Notes under the pieces: generated by a model
Told to the model about the DNA's origin: nothing
Database searches by the model: none
The model's input: only the letters and a program-made list of their open reading frames with translations
Part shown: in pieces, positions 44,333 to 52,267 of the stretch
How the letters are laid out: each line of letters begins with the position of its first letter
Position numbering within the stretch: position 1 is the stretch's first letter
DNA from: Geothrix sp.
GTDB taxonomy: Bacteria > Acidobacteriota > Holophagae > Holophagales > Holophagaceae
Direction of reading: 5' to 3'
NCBI GenBank assembly: GCA_030824075.1
Contig: JAVBYJ010000022.1
Span: 1-64,000, forward strand
DNA: 64,000 bases
Translations under genes and position numbers: made by a program

Positions 44333-45229
44333 ATGCAGGACTCCAGCGACCGGAGCCTGGCCGTGAGTGGTGCGCTGGCCATCCTGGGCCCGGGCACCCT
44401 GGGCCTGTCCACGGCCCAGTGGGCGTCGGAATGCGGGCTGGAGACCCGGCTGCTGGGACGGGATCAGGATCACGCCGAGGCTGGTTTGTGCGAGATCCAC
44501 CGCCGCTGGGATCGCGCCATCGACCGGGGTCATCTCTGTGCTGAGGCGAAGGCCCTTGCCAGCGGCCAGTTGAGTGCCGCACCGTTTGGGTCCGCGGCCC
44601 TGGAAGGTGCTTCCGCCCTGCTGGAAGCCTTGCCGGAGGATCCGGACCTCAAGGCCACCGCCCTGGCCACCGCGGCCAGGTGGGCGCATCCGAACCTGCT
44701 GCTCCTCTCCGGCACCTCTGCCCTTCCCGTTTCGGATCTGGCCTCGAGGGCGGGCCTGGCGGGGCGACTGGTTGGCTTCCACCTGTTCGTGCCGGTGACC
44801 CGTATGGCCGTGGTCGAGATGGCCGTGGCGCCCGGCACACCGCAGGCTTGGGTGGATCAGGCCAGGGCGCTGGGTTTGGCCCTTCGCAAACGGGTGGTCC
44901 AGGTTCGCGATCAGCCAGGCTTCGCCGCGGCTCGCATGGCCCTGGCCCAGGGCCTGGAGGCCATGCGGCTGTTGGAAGCGGGCGTGGCCTCCGCCGAGGA
45001 TCTGGACGCCCTCATGACCCTCGGCTACGGGCATCCCGTCGGGCCCATCGAGCTATCCGACCGGGTGGGGCTGGACCTGCGCCTCCGCATCGCCGAGGGA
45101 CTTGTCTCCTCCGGTGAGGGCCGGTTCCTGCCTCCACCAGCACTCCGGTTGAAGGTAACGAGGGGCACCACGGGGCTCAAGACACGTCAGGGTTTCTACC
45201 GCTGGAATGCCGACGGGAGGCGGGAATGA
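44333..45229 (+). CDS. 3-hydroxyacyl-CoA dehydrogenase-like protein with altered active site
   Basis: 298 residues behind a GAGG site. The N-terminal Rossmann fold binds NAD (ALAILGPGTLGLSTAQWASE, 20) and the C-terminal helical domain has the DALMTLGYGHPVGPIELSDRVGLD stretch (in parts) near 225-245, as in 3-hydroxybutyryl-CoA dehydrogenases. But the catalytic motifs are changed: the usual HFFNP reads HLFVP (His150 kept, Val153 for Asn), and the usual PGFVVNR reads PGFAAAR (Ala200 for Asn). It is shorter at the N-terminus loop too. Activity on normal hydroxyacyl-CoA is doubtful. It overlaps the next small gene by ATGA and is divergent from the PP2C operon. Confidence 0.85.
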   Translation: MQDSSDRSLAVSGALAILGPGTLGLSTAQWASECGLETRLLGRDQDHAEAGLCEIHRRWDRAIDRGHLCAEAKALASGQLSAAPFGSAALEGASALLEALPEDPDLKATALATAARWAHPNLLLLSGTSALPVSDLASRAGLAGRLVGFHLFVPVTRMAVVEMAVAPGTPQAWVDQARALGLALRKRVVQVRDQPGFAAARMALAQGLEAMRLLEAGVASAEDLDALMTLGYGHPVGPIELSDRVGLDLRLRIAEGLVSSGEGRFLPPPALRLKVTRGTTGLKTRQGFYRWNADGRRE

Positions 45230-45378
45230 CGACCCCCATCCTCATCCTCGGTGCAGTGGCGGCGCTCTTCGTGATCTACGTCGCATATCGGATCGGCAAG
45301 GTGCTACTGCGGGTCTTCGTCGGCCTCACCGCATTGGCTCTGCTAAGCTGGGGGCTCTGGAAATTCTTCCATTCCTGA
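45226..45378 (+). CDS. Tiny membrane protein
   Basis: 50 residues, too short for many gene callers. It overlaps the stop of the previous gene by ATGA, with GGGAGGCGGG upstream. The sequence is almost wholly hydrophobic in two blocks (TPILILGAVAALFVIYVAY and LRVFVGLTALALLSWGLW) separated by RIGKVL, so two short membrane helices are likely. No family recognised. Tight coupling and clean hydrophobic pattern support it as real. Confidence 0.7.
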   Translation: MTTPILILGAVAALFVIYVAYRIGKVLLRVFVGLTALALLSWGLWKFFHS

Positions 45379-45403
45379 TTCCCTGCCTTCCCGAGGAGCA
45401 AGC

Positions 45404-45604
45404 ATGGCCGCCATCTCCTGCACCCACTGCGGCGCCGATCTGACCGCCCCCCAAAGCGTGCGCATCGCCGAGTATCACTTCGGCCGCATGGAGAAGGTCG
45501 CCGAGGACCCCGGCTTCAAATACCACTTCGAGCAGGCGGACAACTTCACCATCCTCTGCAACAACTGCAAGCGACTGGTCCGCACGCTGCCCATCGCCAA
45601 GTAG
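45404..45604 (+). CDS. Small zinc-ribbon protein
   Basis: 66 residues behind GAGGAG. Two Cys pairs, CTHCG near 6-10 and CNNCKRL near 52-58, form a zinc-ribbon-like knuckle around a polar centre (VRIAEYHFGRMEKVAEDPGF, 20). I do not recognise a named family. It is the last gene of the three-gene unit that starts with the hydroxyacyl-CoA dehydrogenase-like gene and is followed by a strong terminator. A role as nucleic-acid or protein adaptor is a guess. Confidence 0.75.
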   Translation: MAAISCTHCGADLTAPQSVRIAEYHFGRMEKVAEDPGFKYHFEQADNFTILCNNCKRLVRTLPIAK

Positions 45605-45621
45605 TTTCATTCTTTTGACAC

Positions 45622-45654
45622 AAAGAAACGGCCCCAAACGGGGCCGTTTCTTTT
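45622..45654. terminator. Bidirectional terminator between the zinc-ribbon gene and pilQ
   Basis: AAAGAAACGGCCCC (45622-45635) pairs perfectly with GGGGCCGTTTCTTT (45640-45653) around AAAC, with T- and A-runs on both sides. Confidence 0.9.
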
Positions 45655-45671
45655 GTTCAAGTCTGTAATAG

Positions 45672-47726
45672 CTACTGGCGTATCACCCTTGGCGTGATGA
45701 AGATCAGCAATTCGACGTTCTTTTCTGCCTTGGTATTGTTGCGGAACAGGAAGCCGATGAGAGGAATCTTGGACAGGAATGGCACCCCCGTCTGTCCCGA
45801 GGATGAGTTGGTGATGTAGACACCACCCAACACAGCGGTACCACCGTCCCTCACAAGCACCTGGGTTTCGATGGCCTTGCGGATGATCGTGGGTGTTCCA
45901 TTCACGGTGCGTGTGAAATCGGCCTCAGCCTTTTCCAACTTCAAATCCATGATGATCGTGCCCTCATTGGTGACCTGGGGCGTGACATCCAGCTGAAGGT
46001 TCGCGTCGATGAAAGCCACCGTAATGGCGCCACCCGCTGCACCACCCTGCTGGGTGGGGTATGGAATTTTTTCACCACTGAGCACAGTGGCTTTCTTATT
46101 GTTCTGGGTGACAACCTTGGGTGACGAAACGATCTTTAGGGTGCCGTCTTTTTCAAGTGCCTGCAGGACTGCATTGATGCTGAACCGGTTACTGAGAAAG
46201 GACAGCCAGAGTTCGCCAGCGGGGGCGGTTATGGAAGTACTCCCATCCTTTCCGGGCGACCAAGCAACTGCGGCCAATTGACCGGAAGCTGGTCGATCGA
46301 AACCCGTGCTGCCGTTCCAGAAGGGAGCCTGGTTCCCAACCCAAGGGGTTCCGGTAGAACCAGACGTGGTGCCGCTGGTGATGGATGCGGACCCACTGTT
46401 GGCCTGGGGCCACTTCACGCCGAATTCTCGCTGCCAGTTCTTATTAGCCTCGACGATGCGAGCCTCGATCTGGACCTGTTGGATCTGGACATCCAGCGTC
46501 TGAAGTAGGTCATCAACAACGGCGATATTGCGGGGCAGATCCGTGATGATGAGGGTGTTGGTGCGGTCATCCAGGATGGCAGAACCACGCTTGGTGAGCA
46601 TGTCTTTGAGAATTTTCTGGACCTCTCCCACCTTCGCGTAGGAAAGGGGGCGTGTGATGGTCTGGAGCTCGCCGGCCAGAGCCTTGGTTTCATCCAGCTT
46701 CTTGCGTTCTTCCTCTTCCTTCTGGAGTTTTTCGACTTTGGCGACTCGAAGGACACCGTTCTGGATCTCCTTGCCGAGCCCGGCGTTCTTCAGCACCACG
46801 TCCAGGACCTGGTCCCAGGGAGTGTCGGTGAACTTGAACCCGAAATTGCCTTGCACATCGGGATCCATCACCAGGTTGAGCTTGCCCGTGTCGGCAAGGA
46901 TCCGGAGGAAATCCCGGATTTCAGTGTTCTGAAGGTCGATGGTGATTTTCGAGCCCGTGTACCTGGTAGCGCCCTCGCCGAGGGTCCGGCCCGACATGCG
47001 TCCCGGCTGGATCACGGGGACATGCGGCTTTTCAGCTTCGGGAACCTGCACTGCCTCCGGGCTCGCGGCTGGCAGCGCGGTGGCTGTCGCCAACCGAGGG
47101 AGCACCTGGAAGGTTCCGCTCACCGTTGGCAAGGGTGTCAGAGGGGCCTTCACGACCAGGGGAGCCGAGGCCGGGGCATCCGTGGCGGCCTGGACCGAGA
47201 CAGAGGATCTCGAAGCGATCTCCATGGCAGGCGCCAGGGGGAGAGGCATCGGATGGTAGGCCTGGTCCAGACGGGCCTGCACACGGCCTTCGCCGGGCGT
47301 CAGCATGAGCTGTATGCCATCTGGGCCCGATCCAACCACGACCTGGGTCCCCGGGGCGACTTCAAGCACCAACCGAGTCACCGGCTTGGGCTCAGTGGCG
47401 AACTGGGCGACACGGGCCTTCTGGATCAGCGGATGCGCGAGCTGAGCCAAATCCTTCTTCGTCACAGCGGTGCCGCGATCGACGCCTGGCATGTCCACCA
47501 CCACTCGGAGGGGACCCGACAGAACCTGCACACCAGGCTGGGCGACAAGCCCTGGGACCCGAAGAAAGACCTTGGCGCCGGTTCCGACATGTTCGAGAGC
47601 CGTCGACAACAGGGTGACCTTCCGGGGGACGGCCTCCATGGACGGCGATGCTTGGAGGGACCCCGTGTGGATCCCCGCCAAGACAACGCCCCCTGCGACC
47701 AGCAAGGAACTCAGGCGAGCATTCAT
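45672..47726 (-). CDS. pilQ: Type IV pilus secretin PilQ
   Basis: 684 residues with a signal peptide (1-26). An AMIN domain (~35-135) that binds peptidoglycan is followed by a Pro/Ala-rich linker (~150-250), an STN/secretin N-terminal region (ITIDLQNTEIRDFLRILADT, 20, near 267), N1 domain (~350-425) with the TNTLIITDLP segment, and the secretin barrel with VEARIVEANKNWQREFGVKW (20) near 425, VVTQNNKKATVLSGEKIPYP (20) near 565 and the late VPFLSKIPLIGFLFRNN. It forms the outer-membrane pore for pili. A Ser/Gly/Thr-rich insert sits near 445-500. It overlaps pilP by ATGA and is the last gene of the operon. Confidence 0.96.
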   Translation of the reverse strand: MNARLSSLLVAGGVVLAGIHTGSLQASPSMEAVPRKVTLLSTALEHVGTGAKVFLRVPGLVAQPGVQVLSGPLRVVVDMPGVDRGTAVTKKDLAQLAHPLIQKARVAQFATEPKPVTRLVLEVAPGTQVVVGSGPDGIQLMLTPGEGRVQARLDQAYHPMPLPLAPAMEIASRSSVSVQAATDAPASAPLVVKAPLTPLPTVSGTFQVLPRLATATALPAASPEAVQVPEAEKPHVPVIQPGRMSGRTLGEGATRYTGSKITIDLQNTEIRDFLRILADTGKLNLVMDPDVQGNFGFKFTDTPWDQVLDVVLKNAGLGKEIQNGVLRVAKVEKLQKEEEERKKLDETKALAGELQTITRPLSYAKVGEVQKILKDMLTKRGSAILDDRTNTLIITDLPRNIAVVDDLLQTLDVQIQQVQIEARIVEANKNWQREFGVKWPQANSGSASITSGTTSGSTGTPWVGNQAPFWNGSTGFDRPASGQLAAVAWSPGKDGSTSITAPAGELWLSFLSNRFSINAVLQALEKDGTLKIVSSPKVVTQNNKKATVLSGEKIPYPTQQGGAAGGAITVAFIDANLQLDVTPQVTNEGTIIMDLKLEKAEADFTRTVNGTPTIIRKAIETQVLVRDGGTAVLGGVYITNSSSGQTGVPFLSKIPLIGFLFRNNTKAEKNVELLIFITPRVIRQ

Positions 47727-48172
47727 CGTTTACCCTCCTCACGCTTGAACGTCTTCGTGATGGTTCGGAATGTGGAACGGTTGGTCGTATTCACTTCCCA
47801 TTGATGGAAGGTCACGGCCTTGTCTGTGATGGCAGTGATCTCCCCGTCCTTGAACCGGTGCCCGATGGGCAACCATCGGACATTTCCCCGACTGTCAGAA
47901 ACGATAGCGAAATTCTTGCCATCCTTCTTGATCATGCCCTTTACGGCGATGTCTTCGAGGACATCAAGGGCATCAGCAGGACGTTCATCCCTCGGCGCGG
48001 AAAACGGATCCCGTTGAATGGTGGGCTTGTAAGGGGTGATTTTGATGATGGCAACATCATCAGGTGCCGCAGGAGACGGAACGGCCGGCGGCTCTGTCGG
48101 CTTGCTCGGAGCCTGCGCAAGGAGCGCGGTTCCCGCCGCAAGCAGGGAGATGGAGAGGAGTCGTTGGATCAT
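47723..48172 (-). CDS. pilP: Type IV pilus assembly protein PilP
   Basis: 149 residues. A signal peptide (MIQRLLSISLLAAGTALLAQ) leads to a Pro-rich linker and the PilP beta domain (RDPFSAPRDE near 55, LEDIAVKGMIKKDGKNFAIV (20) near 72, and VRWLPIGHRFKDGEITAIT near 98). PilP links the inner-membrane PilN/PilO complex to PilQ. Classical PilP is a lipoprotein, but no lipobox Cys follows this signal, so it is probably a soluble or uncleaved-anchor form. Overlap with pilQ is four bases. Confidence 0.9.
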   Translation of the reverse strand: MIQRLLSISLLAAGTALLAQAPSKPTEPPAVPSPAAPDDVAIIKITPYKPTIQRDPFSAPRDERPADALDVLEDIAVKGMIKKDGKNFAIVSDSRGNVRWLPIGHRFKDGEITAITDKAVTFHQWEVNTTNRSTFRTITKTFKREEGKR

Positions 48173-48179
48173 GGGTACC

Positions 48180-48791
48180 TCAATCCTCCTTGGCGCCGGC
48201 CTTGGGGGCTGGTCCGGCAGCTGGCTTCTTCACGGGTTCTGCCGGAGGAGGCTCAGGATTGTAGACGAAGGCGCTGATGGTGCATTTCACGGCAGCTGGG
48301 TAAACGCTTCGGTTGTCCGTCTTCCGAGTGAACTCAATGTTGGAGATGTTGATGATCTTGTCGTAGCCCGACACCAGAGACGCGAACTGGCCGAAGGAGT
48401 GGTACCCCACCCGGAATTCGAATTCCACCGGCTTCTCGGTGTAGTAGACGTCCTTGCGGTCGGGTTTGACAGAGAAGGACACCTGGTCGATGCCAGCATC
48501 GTCTGCGATCTTCTTGATCCGGTAGGGGATCTCACCGCTATCCGATTCCGAGGGCATGATCTTGATCAGCTCTTCGATGCGCTTGTCCTGCTTGGCCACT
48601 TCTTCCCGGAGCTTTTCGTAGCTGGCCTTCAGGAGCTTGCCCTTGTCCACCTCGGCCTGGATGGTCTTGACGTCGGCGTGGATGGCTTCAAGCTCGGTCC
48701 GCTTCCCTCCGAGAAGGAAGTAGACCAGCGCCGCCAGGACGATGCCTGCCAGCGCGCCCACACCAATCTGTTTCTGCAGTTGGGGATTCAT
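48180..48791 (-). CDS. pilO: Type IV pilus assembly protein PilO
   Basis: 203 residues. A short cytoplasmic start (MNPQLQKQIG), one membrane helix (~10-28), a coiled coil (~35-85, with LREEVAKQDKRIEELIKIMP, 20) and a ferredoxin-like periplasmic domain including VEFEFRVGYHSFGQFASLVS (20) near 135 and ISNIEFTRK. The C-terminal tail is Pro/Ala/Lys-rich (PPPAEPVKKPAAGPAPKAG). It forms heterodimers with PilN in the alignment complex. Seven bases separate it from pilP. Confidence 0.93.
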   Translation of the reverse strand: MNPQLQKQIGVGALAGIVLAALVYFLLGGKRTELEAIHADVKTIQAEVDKGKLLKASYEKLREEVAKQDKRIEELIKIMPSESDSGEIPYRIKKIADDAGIDQVSFSVKPDRKDVYYTEKPVEFEFRVGYHSFGQFASLVSGYDKIINISNIEFTRKTDNRSVYPAAVKCTISAFVYNPEPPPAEPVKKPAAGPAPKAGAKED

Positions 48792-48799
48792 GGCCTACC

Positions 48800-49399
48800 T
48801 CAGACGGCGTTCTGGAGTTCGAAGGAAATGCTGAATTCAAAGGCTCCGGTCGTCCCTCTTTTGGCTCCGGGATAGTTGATCTTCTTGAACCACCGGGTGC
48901 GGGACTGCAGGTTGCCGTAAAAAGCATTGATGGATTCAAAATTCCGGCCTTCGCCCTCAATGGTGATTGTCATGCCTTTCTGGGCGATCTTCTTGAACCA
49001 CACATCATCCGGCAGGCTGTTCGCCAGTTCCTCGATGAAATGCACCGGCAGCGCCTGCTGGCGCTTGAGGGTGGTCATCACCTCTTCCTTTTTCTGGAGG
49101 GCGTCCTTCTTGTCGCGGAACTTCTTCTCCAGGGCGATGTAAGGCTCGTACTGCTTCTTGTCACGCTCGAGGTCGGCTTTCTTCTTCTCGGCCTTGGTGA
49201 ATTCGCTGTTCAACCAGAGGTAGTAGACGCCTCCGAGCGCTGTGAAGAGAAGGCCTACGACCACACCGGCAATGGGCAGACTGGAACGCCCGGCGCCTTC
49301 GCCGGTATAAACCTGAACGGGCTCGGCCGAAGCCTTGTCCCCGCCCTTCTTGGCCCCGGACTGGGCCAGCGCGTCACCGAGCAGGTTGATCTTGATCAT
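48800..49399 (-). CDS. pilN: Type IV pilus assembly protein PilN
   Basis: 199 residues. The N-terminal motif MIKINLLGD, which docks into PilM, is kept. One membrane helix (~38-60) is followed by a coiled coil (~65-105, rich in Lys/Glu) and a periplasmic ferredoxin-like domain (FKKIAQKGMTITIEGEGRNF, 20, near 135). An unusual ~25-residue insert (GAKKGGDKASAEPVQVYTGE, 20) lies between the docking motif and the helix. It overlaps pilM by ATGA. Confidence 0.93.
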   Translation of the reverse strand: MIKINLLGDALAQSGAKKGGDKASAEPVQVYTGEGAGRSSLPIAGVVVGLLFTALGGVYYLWLNSEFTKAEKKKADLERDKKQYEPYIALEKKFRDKKDALQKKEEVMTTLKRQQALPVHFIEELANSLPDDVWFKKIAQKGMTITIEGEGRNFESINAFYGNLQSRTRWFKKINYPGAKRGTTGAFEFSISFELQNAV

Positions 49400-50490
49400 C
49401 GGTCCCCCACTTGGCGCAAGGCCAGCCCGACAACGACCGCCGCGCCGCCGCCGATTTCGCGGACGGTCACGGGATCTTCGGTTCGCCCGTCGACCTCGAT
49501 GAGTTGGAAGGGATTGAACCGGTCCACGGACACGCGGAGACGGTCACCCAGCACATCCATCAGGCCATGAATCATCGCCCCGCCCCCACAAACCAGCACG
49601 CGGTCCAGGCGGTCCACCTTGAAGCTGCTCTTGAAGAAGTCCAGAGTCCGGGTGAGCTCATCCGCAAAGGCGTCGGATACCGCGTTGATCGAAGGCTGGA
49701 TCTCTTCAGGTTCACGTCCCTCCGAGGCCTGATTCCGCTTCAAGCGCTCCGCCGCTTCGCGGCTGACACCCCAATCTTCCATGAGCTTCTCGGAATAGCG
49801 GCCGCTGCCCCAGGCCATGTCACGCCAGAACACCGACTTGCCTCCGACCATCATGGTGAGGTTGGTAAAAGTGGCGCCCATGTTCACCAGAGCCACCACT
49901 TCATCCCGTCCACCGCCCGAAGTATTGATTTCATATGCATTCTGGACAGCAAACACATCGACATCCACCACCTTGGGACTACATCCAGCCTGGGCGACGC
50001 AGCTGACATAGGCCTCCAGCTTGTCTTTCCGGCAGGCCACCAGGACGACGTCCATATTCCCTTCGCCAGCCCGCTCTTCGATGAGGTAGTAGTCCAGCGC
50101 GTAGGAGTCCAGCCCCTGACCGGCAGGGAAGAAGCTTTCAGCCTCCCACCGAACCGATTCCGCCAACTCGGCCTGGCTCATCAGGGGGAATGTCACTTTT
50201 TTGACCATCACCTGCTGGCCCGATACAGAGATGGCCACTTCCTTGGCTTTGATTTTCTGTTCTGTCAGGACCTGGCGAATAGCTGACGCCACAGCGTTGC
50301 TATCCATGATGTCCCCATCGACGATGGCGTCTGGAGGAAGGGCCACTTGCCCCAGCTTCTGGAGTCGGTAACGGACGTTGCTTCCCTTCCCCATCTGCTC
50401 GAGTTCGCAGACTTTTACAGAGCTGGAACCAATATCCAAGCCGACAAGACTTTTGGTTTTGCTTCCGAAAAGACCCACCGGATGCCTCAC
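49396..50490 (-). CDS. pilM: Type IV pilus assembly ATPase-like protein PilM
   Basis: 364 residues. An FtsA/actin-like fold: SLVGLDIGSSSVKVCELEQ near 15, VAISVSGQQVMVKKVTFP near 85, VALVNMGATFTNLTMMVGGK (20) near 200 and VLVCGGGAMIHGLMDVLGD near 305. It sits on the cytoplasmic face and binds the PilN tail. The start used is a GTG; a second GTG four codons later (50478), with AGTGAGG upstream, would match the family N-terminus better. First gene of pilMNOPQ. Confidence 0.94.
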   Translation of the reverse strand: MRHPVGLFGSKTKSLVGLDIGSSSVKVCELEQMGKGSNVRYRLQKLGQVALPPDAIVDGDIMDSNAVASAIRQVLTEQKIKAKEVAISVSGQQVMVKKVTFPLMSQAELAESVRWEAESFFPAGQGLDSYALDYYLIEERAGEGNMDVVLVACRKDKLEAYVSCVAQAGCSPKVVDVDVFAVQNAYEINTSGGGRDEVVALVNMGATFTNLTMMVGGKSVFWRDMAWGSGRYSEKLMEDWGVSREAAERLKRNQASEGREPEEIQPSINAVSDAFADELTRTLDFFKSSFKVDRLDRVLVCGGGAMIHGLMDVLGDRLRVSVDRFNPFQLIEVDGRTEDPVTVREIGGGAAVVVGLALRQVGDR

Positions 50491-50513
50491 TTGGAGAAAT
50501 TTAGGTAATGGAA

Positions 50514-50541
50514 ATGGTACCGCTGGAATGGATTAGGTCAA
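50514..50541 (-). promoter_or_regulatory. Candidate promoter of the pilMNOPQ operon
   Basis: On the minus strand TTGACC (50536-50541) and TACCAT (50514-50519) are 16 bases apart in the 69-bp space between the PP2C gene and pilM. Matches to sigma-70 consensus are 5/6 and 4/6. This is only a pattern match. Confidence 0.35.
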
Positions 50542-50559
50542 GGTTAACTATGGCTTGCG

Positions 50560-51327
50560 TCAGACTTTCTCGGGTTCCCAACTGACGAGAATGACCGTGA
50601 TATTGTCCTCTCCCCCATGTTCTTTTGCCGTGTAAATCAATAAATCTACTGCGCTTTGGATATCGCTTGCCTGCTCTACGATATCCCAGATTTGTTTGTC
50701 ACCGATCATTCCTGACAGGCCATCGGAGCAAAGCAAGAGTCGCTCCGATTTTGAAAGCTCAAGCGATTGGACCTCCACATCCAGATCTCCCCCATTACCA
50801 AGAGCCTGGGTGATGACGTTCCTGAAGGGGTGGACCCGGGCTTCCGAGGGGGTCAGGATCCCGTTGGCCACCTGCTCTGCCACCCAGCTGTGATCCCGGG
50901 TCACCTGGCGGATGCCTTCCGGTCCCAGGATGTAGGCTCGGCTGTCCCCCACGTGTGCCAGGGTGATCTTCGGGCCGTGGAAAAGACCCGCAACCACGGT
51001 GGATCCCATGGTTTCGCGTTCAGGATTGCGCCGGATGTCCTCCGCGATGGCTTGGTCCGACATGAGCAGGGCCACCTTCAGCCGGTTCCCGTCATAACTC
51101 AAGGAAGGATCATATTCCACAGGCCAAGTGCGGTCCTTCTCAAGGGTTTCCCCCACAAACCGCGCCACGGTCTCCACCACGATCCGGCTGGCGACCTCTC
51201 CTGCGGCATGACCGCCTAGGCCATCTGCCACCACAAACAAGCCGAGTTCAGGGTCCGCCAGGAAACTGTCCTCATTTTGCTTCCGGACACAACCGACATC
51301 GGTCATTCCTGCGGCGCGAATCCCCAT
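50560..51327 (-). CDS. PP2C-type serine/threonine phosphatase
   Basis: 255 residues, a minimal PP2C. Motifs: GCVRKQNEDSFLADPELGLF (20) near 12, VVADGLGGHAAGEVASRIVV (20) near 33, ETMGSTVVAGLF near 105, LAHVGDSRAYILGPEGI near 122, LLLCSDGLSGMIGD near 195 and EHGGEDNITVILV at the end. It would dephosphorylate Ser/Thr residues with Mn/Mg. It follows the DnaJ-TPR gene by 3 bp and precedes pilM by 69 bp on the same strand, so a link to pilus control is possible. It is the second PP2C in the window and no partner kinase is seen. Confidence 0.93.
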   Translation of the reverse strand: MGIRAAGMTDVGCVRKQNEDSFLADPELGLFVVADGLGGHAAGEVASRIVVETVARFVGETLEKDRTWPVEYDPSLSYDGNRLKVALLMSDQAIAEDIRRNPERETMGSTVVAGLFHGPKITLAHVGDSRAYILGPEGIRQVTRDHSWVAEQVANGILTPSEARVHPFRNVITQALGNGGDLDVEVQSLELSKSERLLLCSDGLSGMIGDKQIWDIVEQASDIQSAVDLLIYTAKEHGGEDNITVILVSWEPEKV

Positions 51328-51330
51328 AGA

Positions 51331-52056
51331 TCAACCCTTTCCCGTCAATCGGCCCCACAGGTCCTTCAGTTGATCTACAAGACCCGCGGGCGGAGCGGGG
51401 ATCTTCCCCTTCTGACCGGACGCGACAGAGCCTTTCCCCCCCTTGGCGCCCTTGGGTACGGGCGTCCGAAGTTTGGGGTGGTTCGGGGAGATCTCCCGGG
51501 CCATCTGGAGATGCCGTTGGGCACGGGCCGCCATGCCCAACGTCTGGAAGTGAACGGCCAGACGAATATGGCTTTCCACATCCCGGGGCGCCAACCTCAC
51601 GGCGGTCTCAAGCGCTTTCACCACCGCCCGAAGGTCACTGCCCTCCCGTTCCAGGATGGAGGCCAGCAGCGCGTGGTACCGGGGTTGTTGACCATCCAAA
51701 CGGATGGCGTAGTGAATAAGCGCGCGGGCTTGGTCCACCTTTCCTTCGTCAAAGGCGGTCTTCGCCATGGCCGCCCAGTCCTCGGGGGTGCGTTCCTGCG
51801 CCGACTCGGATTCGATGGCGGCAGTGGCAGCGGCAGGCTGAGCCCTCGGCATCTGCTGCTGGAGCGTGAGCCGCTTGCCCGGATCCTTTAGCATGCTGAA
51901 GGCTTCGGCCAGCTCCCGGAATTTCGATTCCGCCTCAATTTTTTCGGCCCCGGTGTATCGGTCCGGGTGCCACCGCTTGGCGAGCCGATGGTACGCGGCC
52001 TTGATGTCCTCAGGCGAGGCATCGGGCGGGATTTCCAGCACATTGAACGGATTCAT
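51331..52056 (-). CDS. DnaJ-domain protein with TPR-like repeats
   Basis: 241 residues from the ATG at 52056 (MNPFNVLEIPPDASPEDIKA); the 28-codon upstream frame is unsupported. Residues 1-65 are a J domain with the HPD motif in LAKRWHPDRYTG, which stimulates DnaK-type ATPases. After a linker, residues ~95-195 form two or three TPR-like helical pairs (DEGKVDQARALIHYAIRLDG, 20; LETAVRLAPRDVESHIRLAV, 20). The C-terminus is a basic Lys/Gly-rich tail. It is directly coupled to the PP2C gene. Clients unknown. Confidence 0.88.
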   Translation of the reverse strand: MNPFNVLEIPPDASPEDIKAAYHRLAKRWHPDRYTGAEKIEAESKFRELAEAFSMLKDPGKRLTLQQQMPRAQPAAATAAIESESAQERTPEDWAAMAKTAFDEGKVDQARALIHYAIRLDGQQPRYHALLASILEREGSDLRAVVKALETAVRLAPRDVESHIRLAVHFQTLGMAARAQRHLQMAREISPNHPKLRTPVPKGAKGGKGSVASGQKGKIPAPPAGLVDQLKDLWGRLTGKG

Positions 52057-52267
52057 GAGGTTCCAGGAAGGGGCCGCGACCGGCACATCGAACGGGATGG
52101 AAGGACAGGGCTTGAGCAGAGGATGGTAGCCTATTTCCATCCTGAGCGCAGGCCCTGTGCTTCAGAACAGGGTTGATTCCCACCTGGAGATCCATCCGGA
52201 ACGCGGCGACCCGGGGTAGAAGCGGCGTTGGCTCGATGGCACAGTAATAGGCTCTGGAGGCGCAGGC

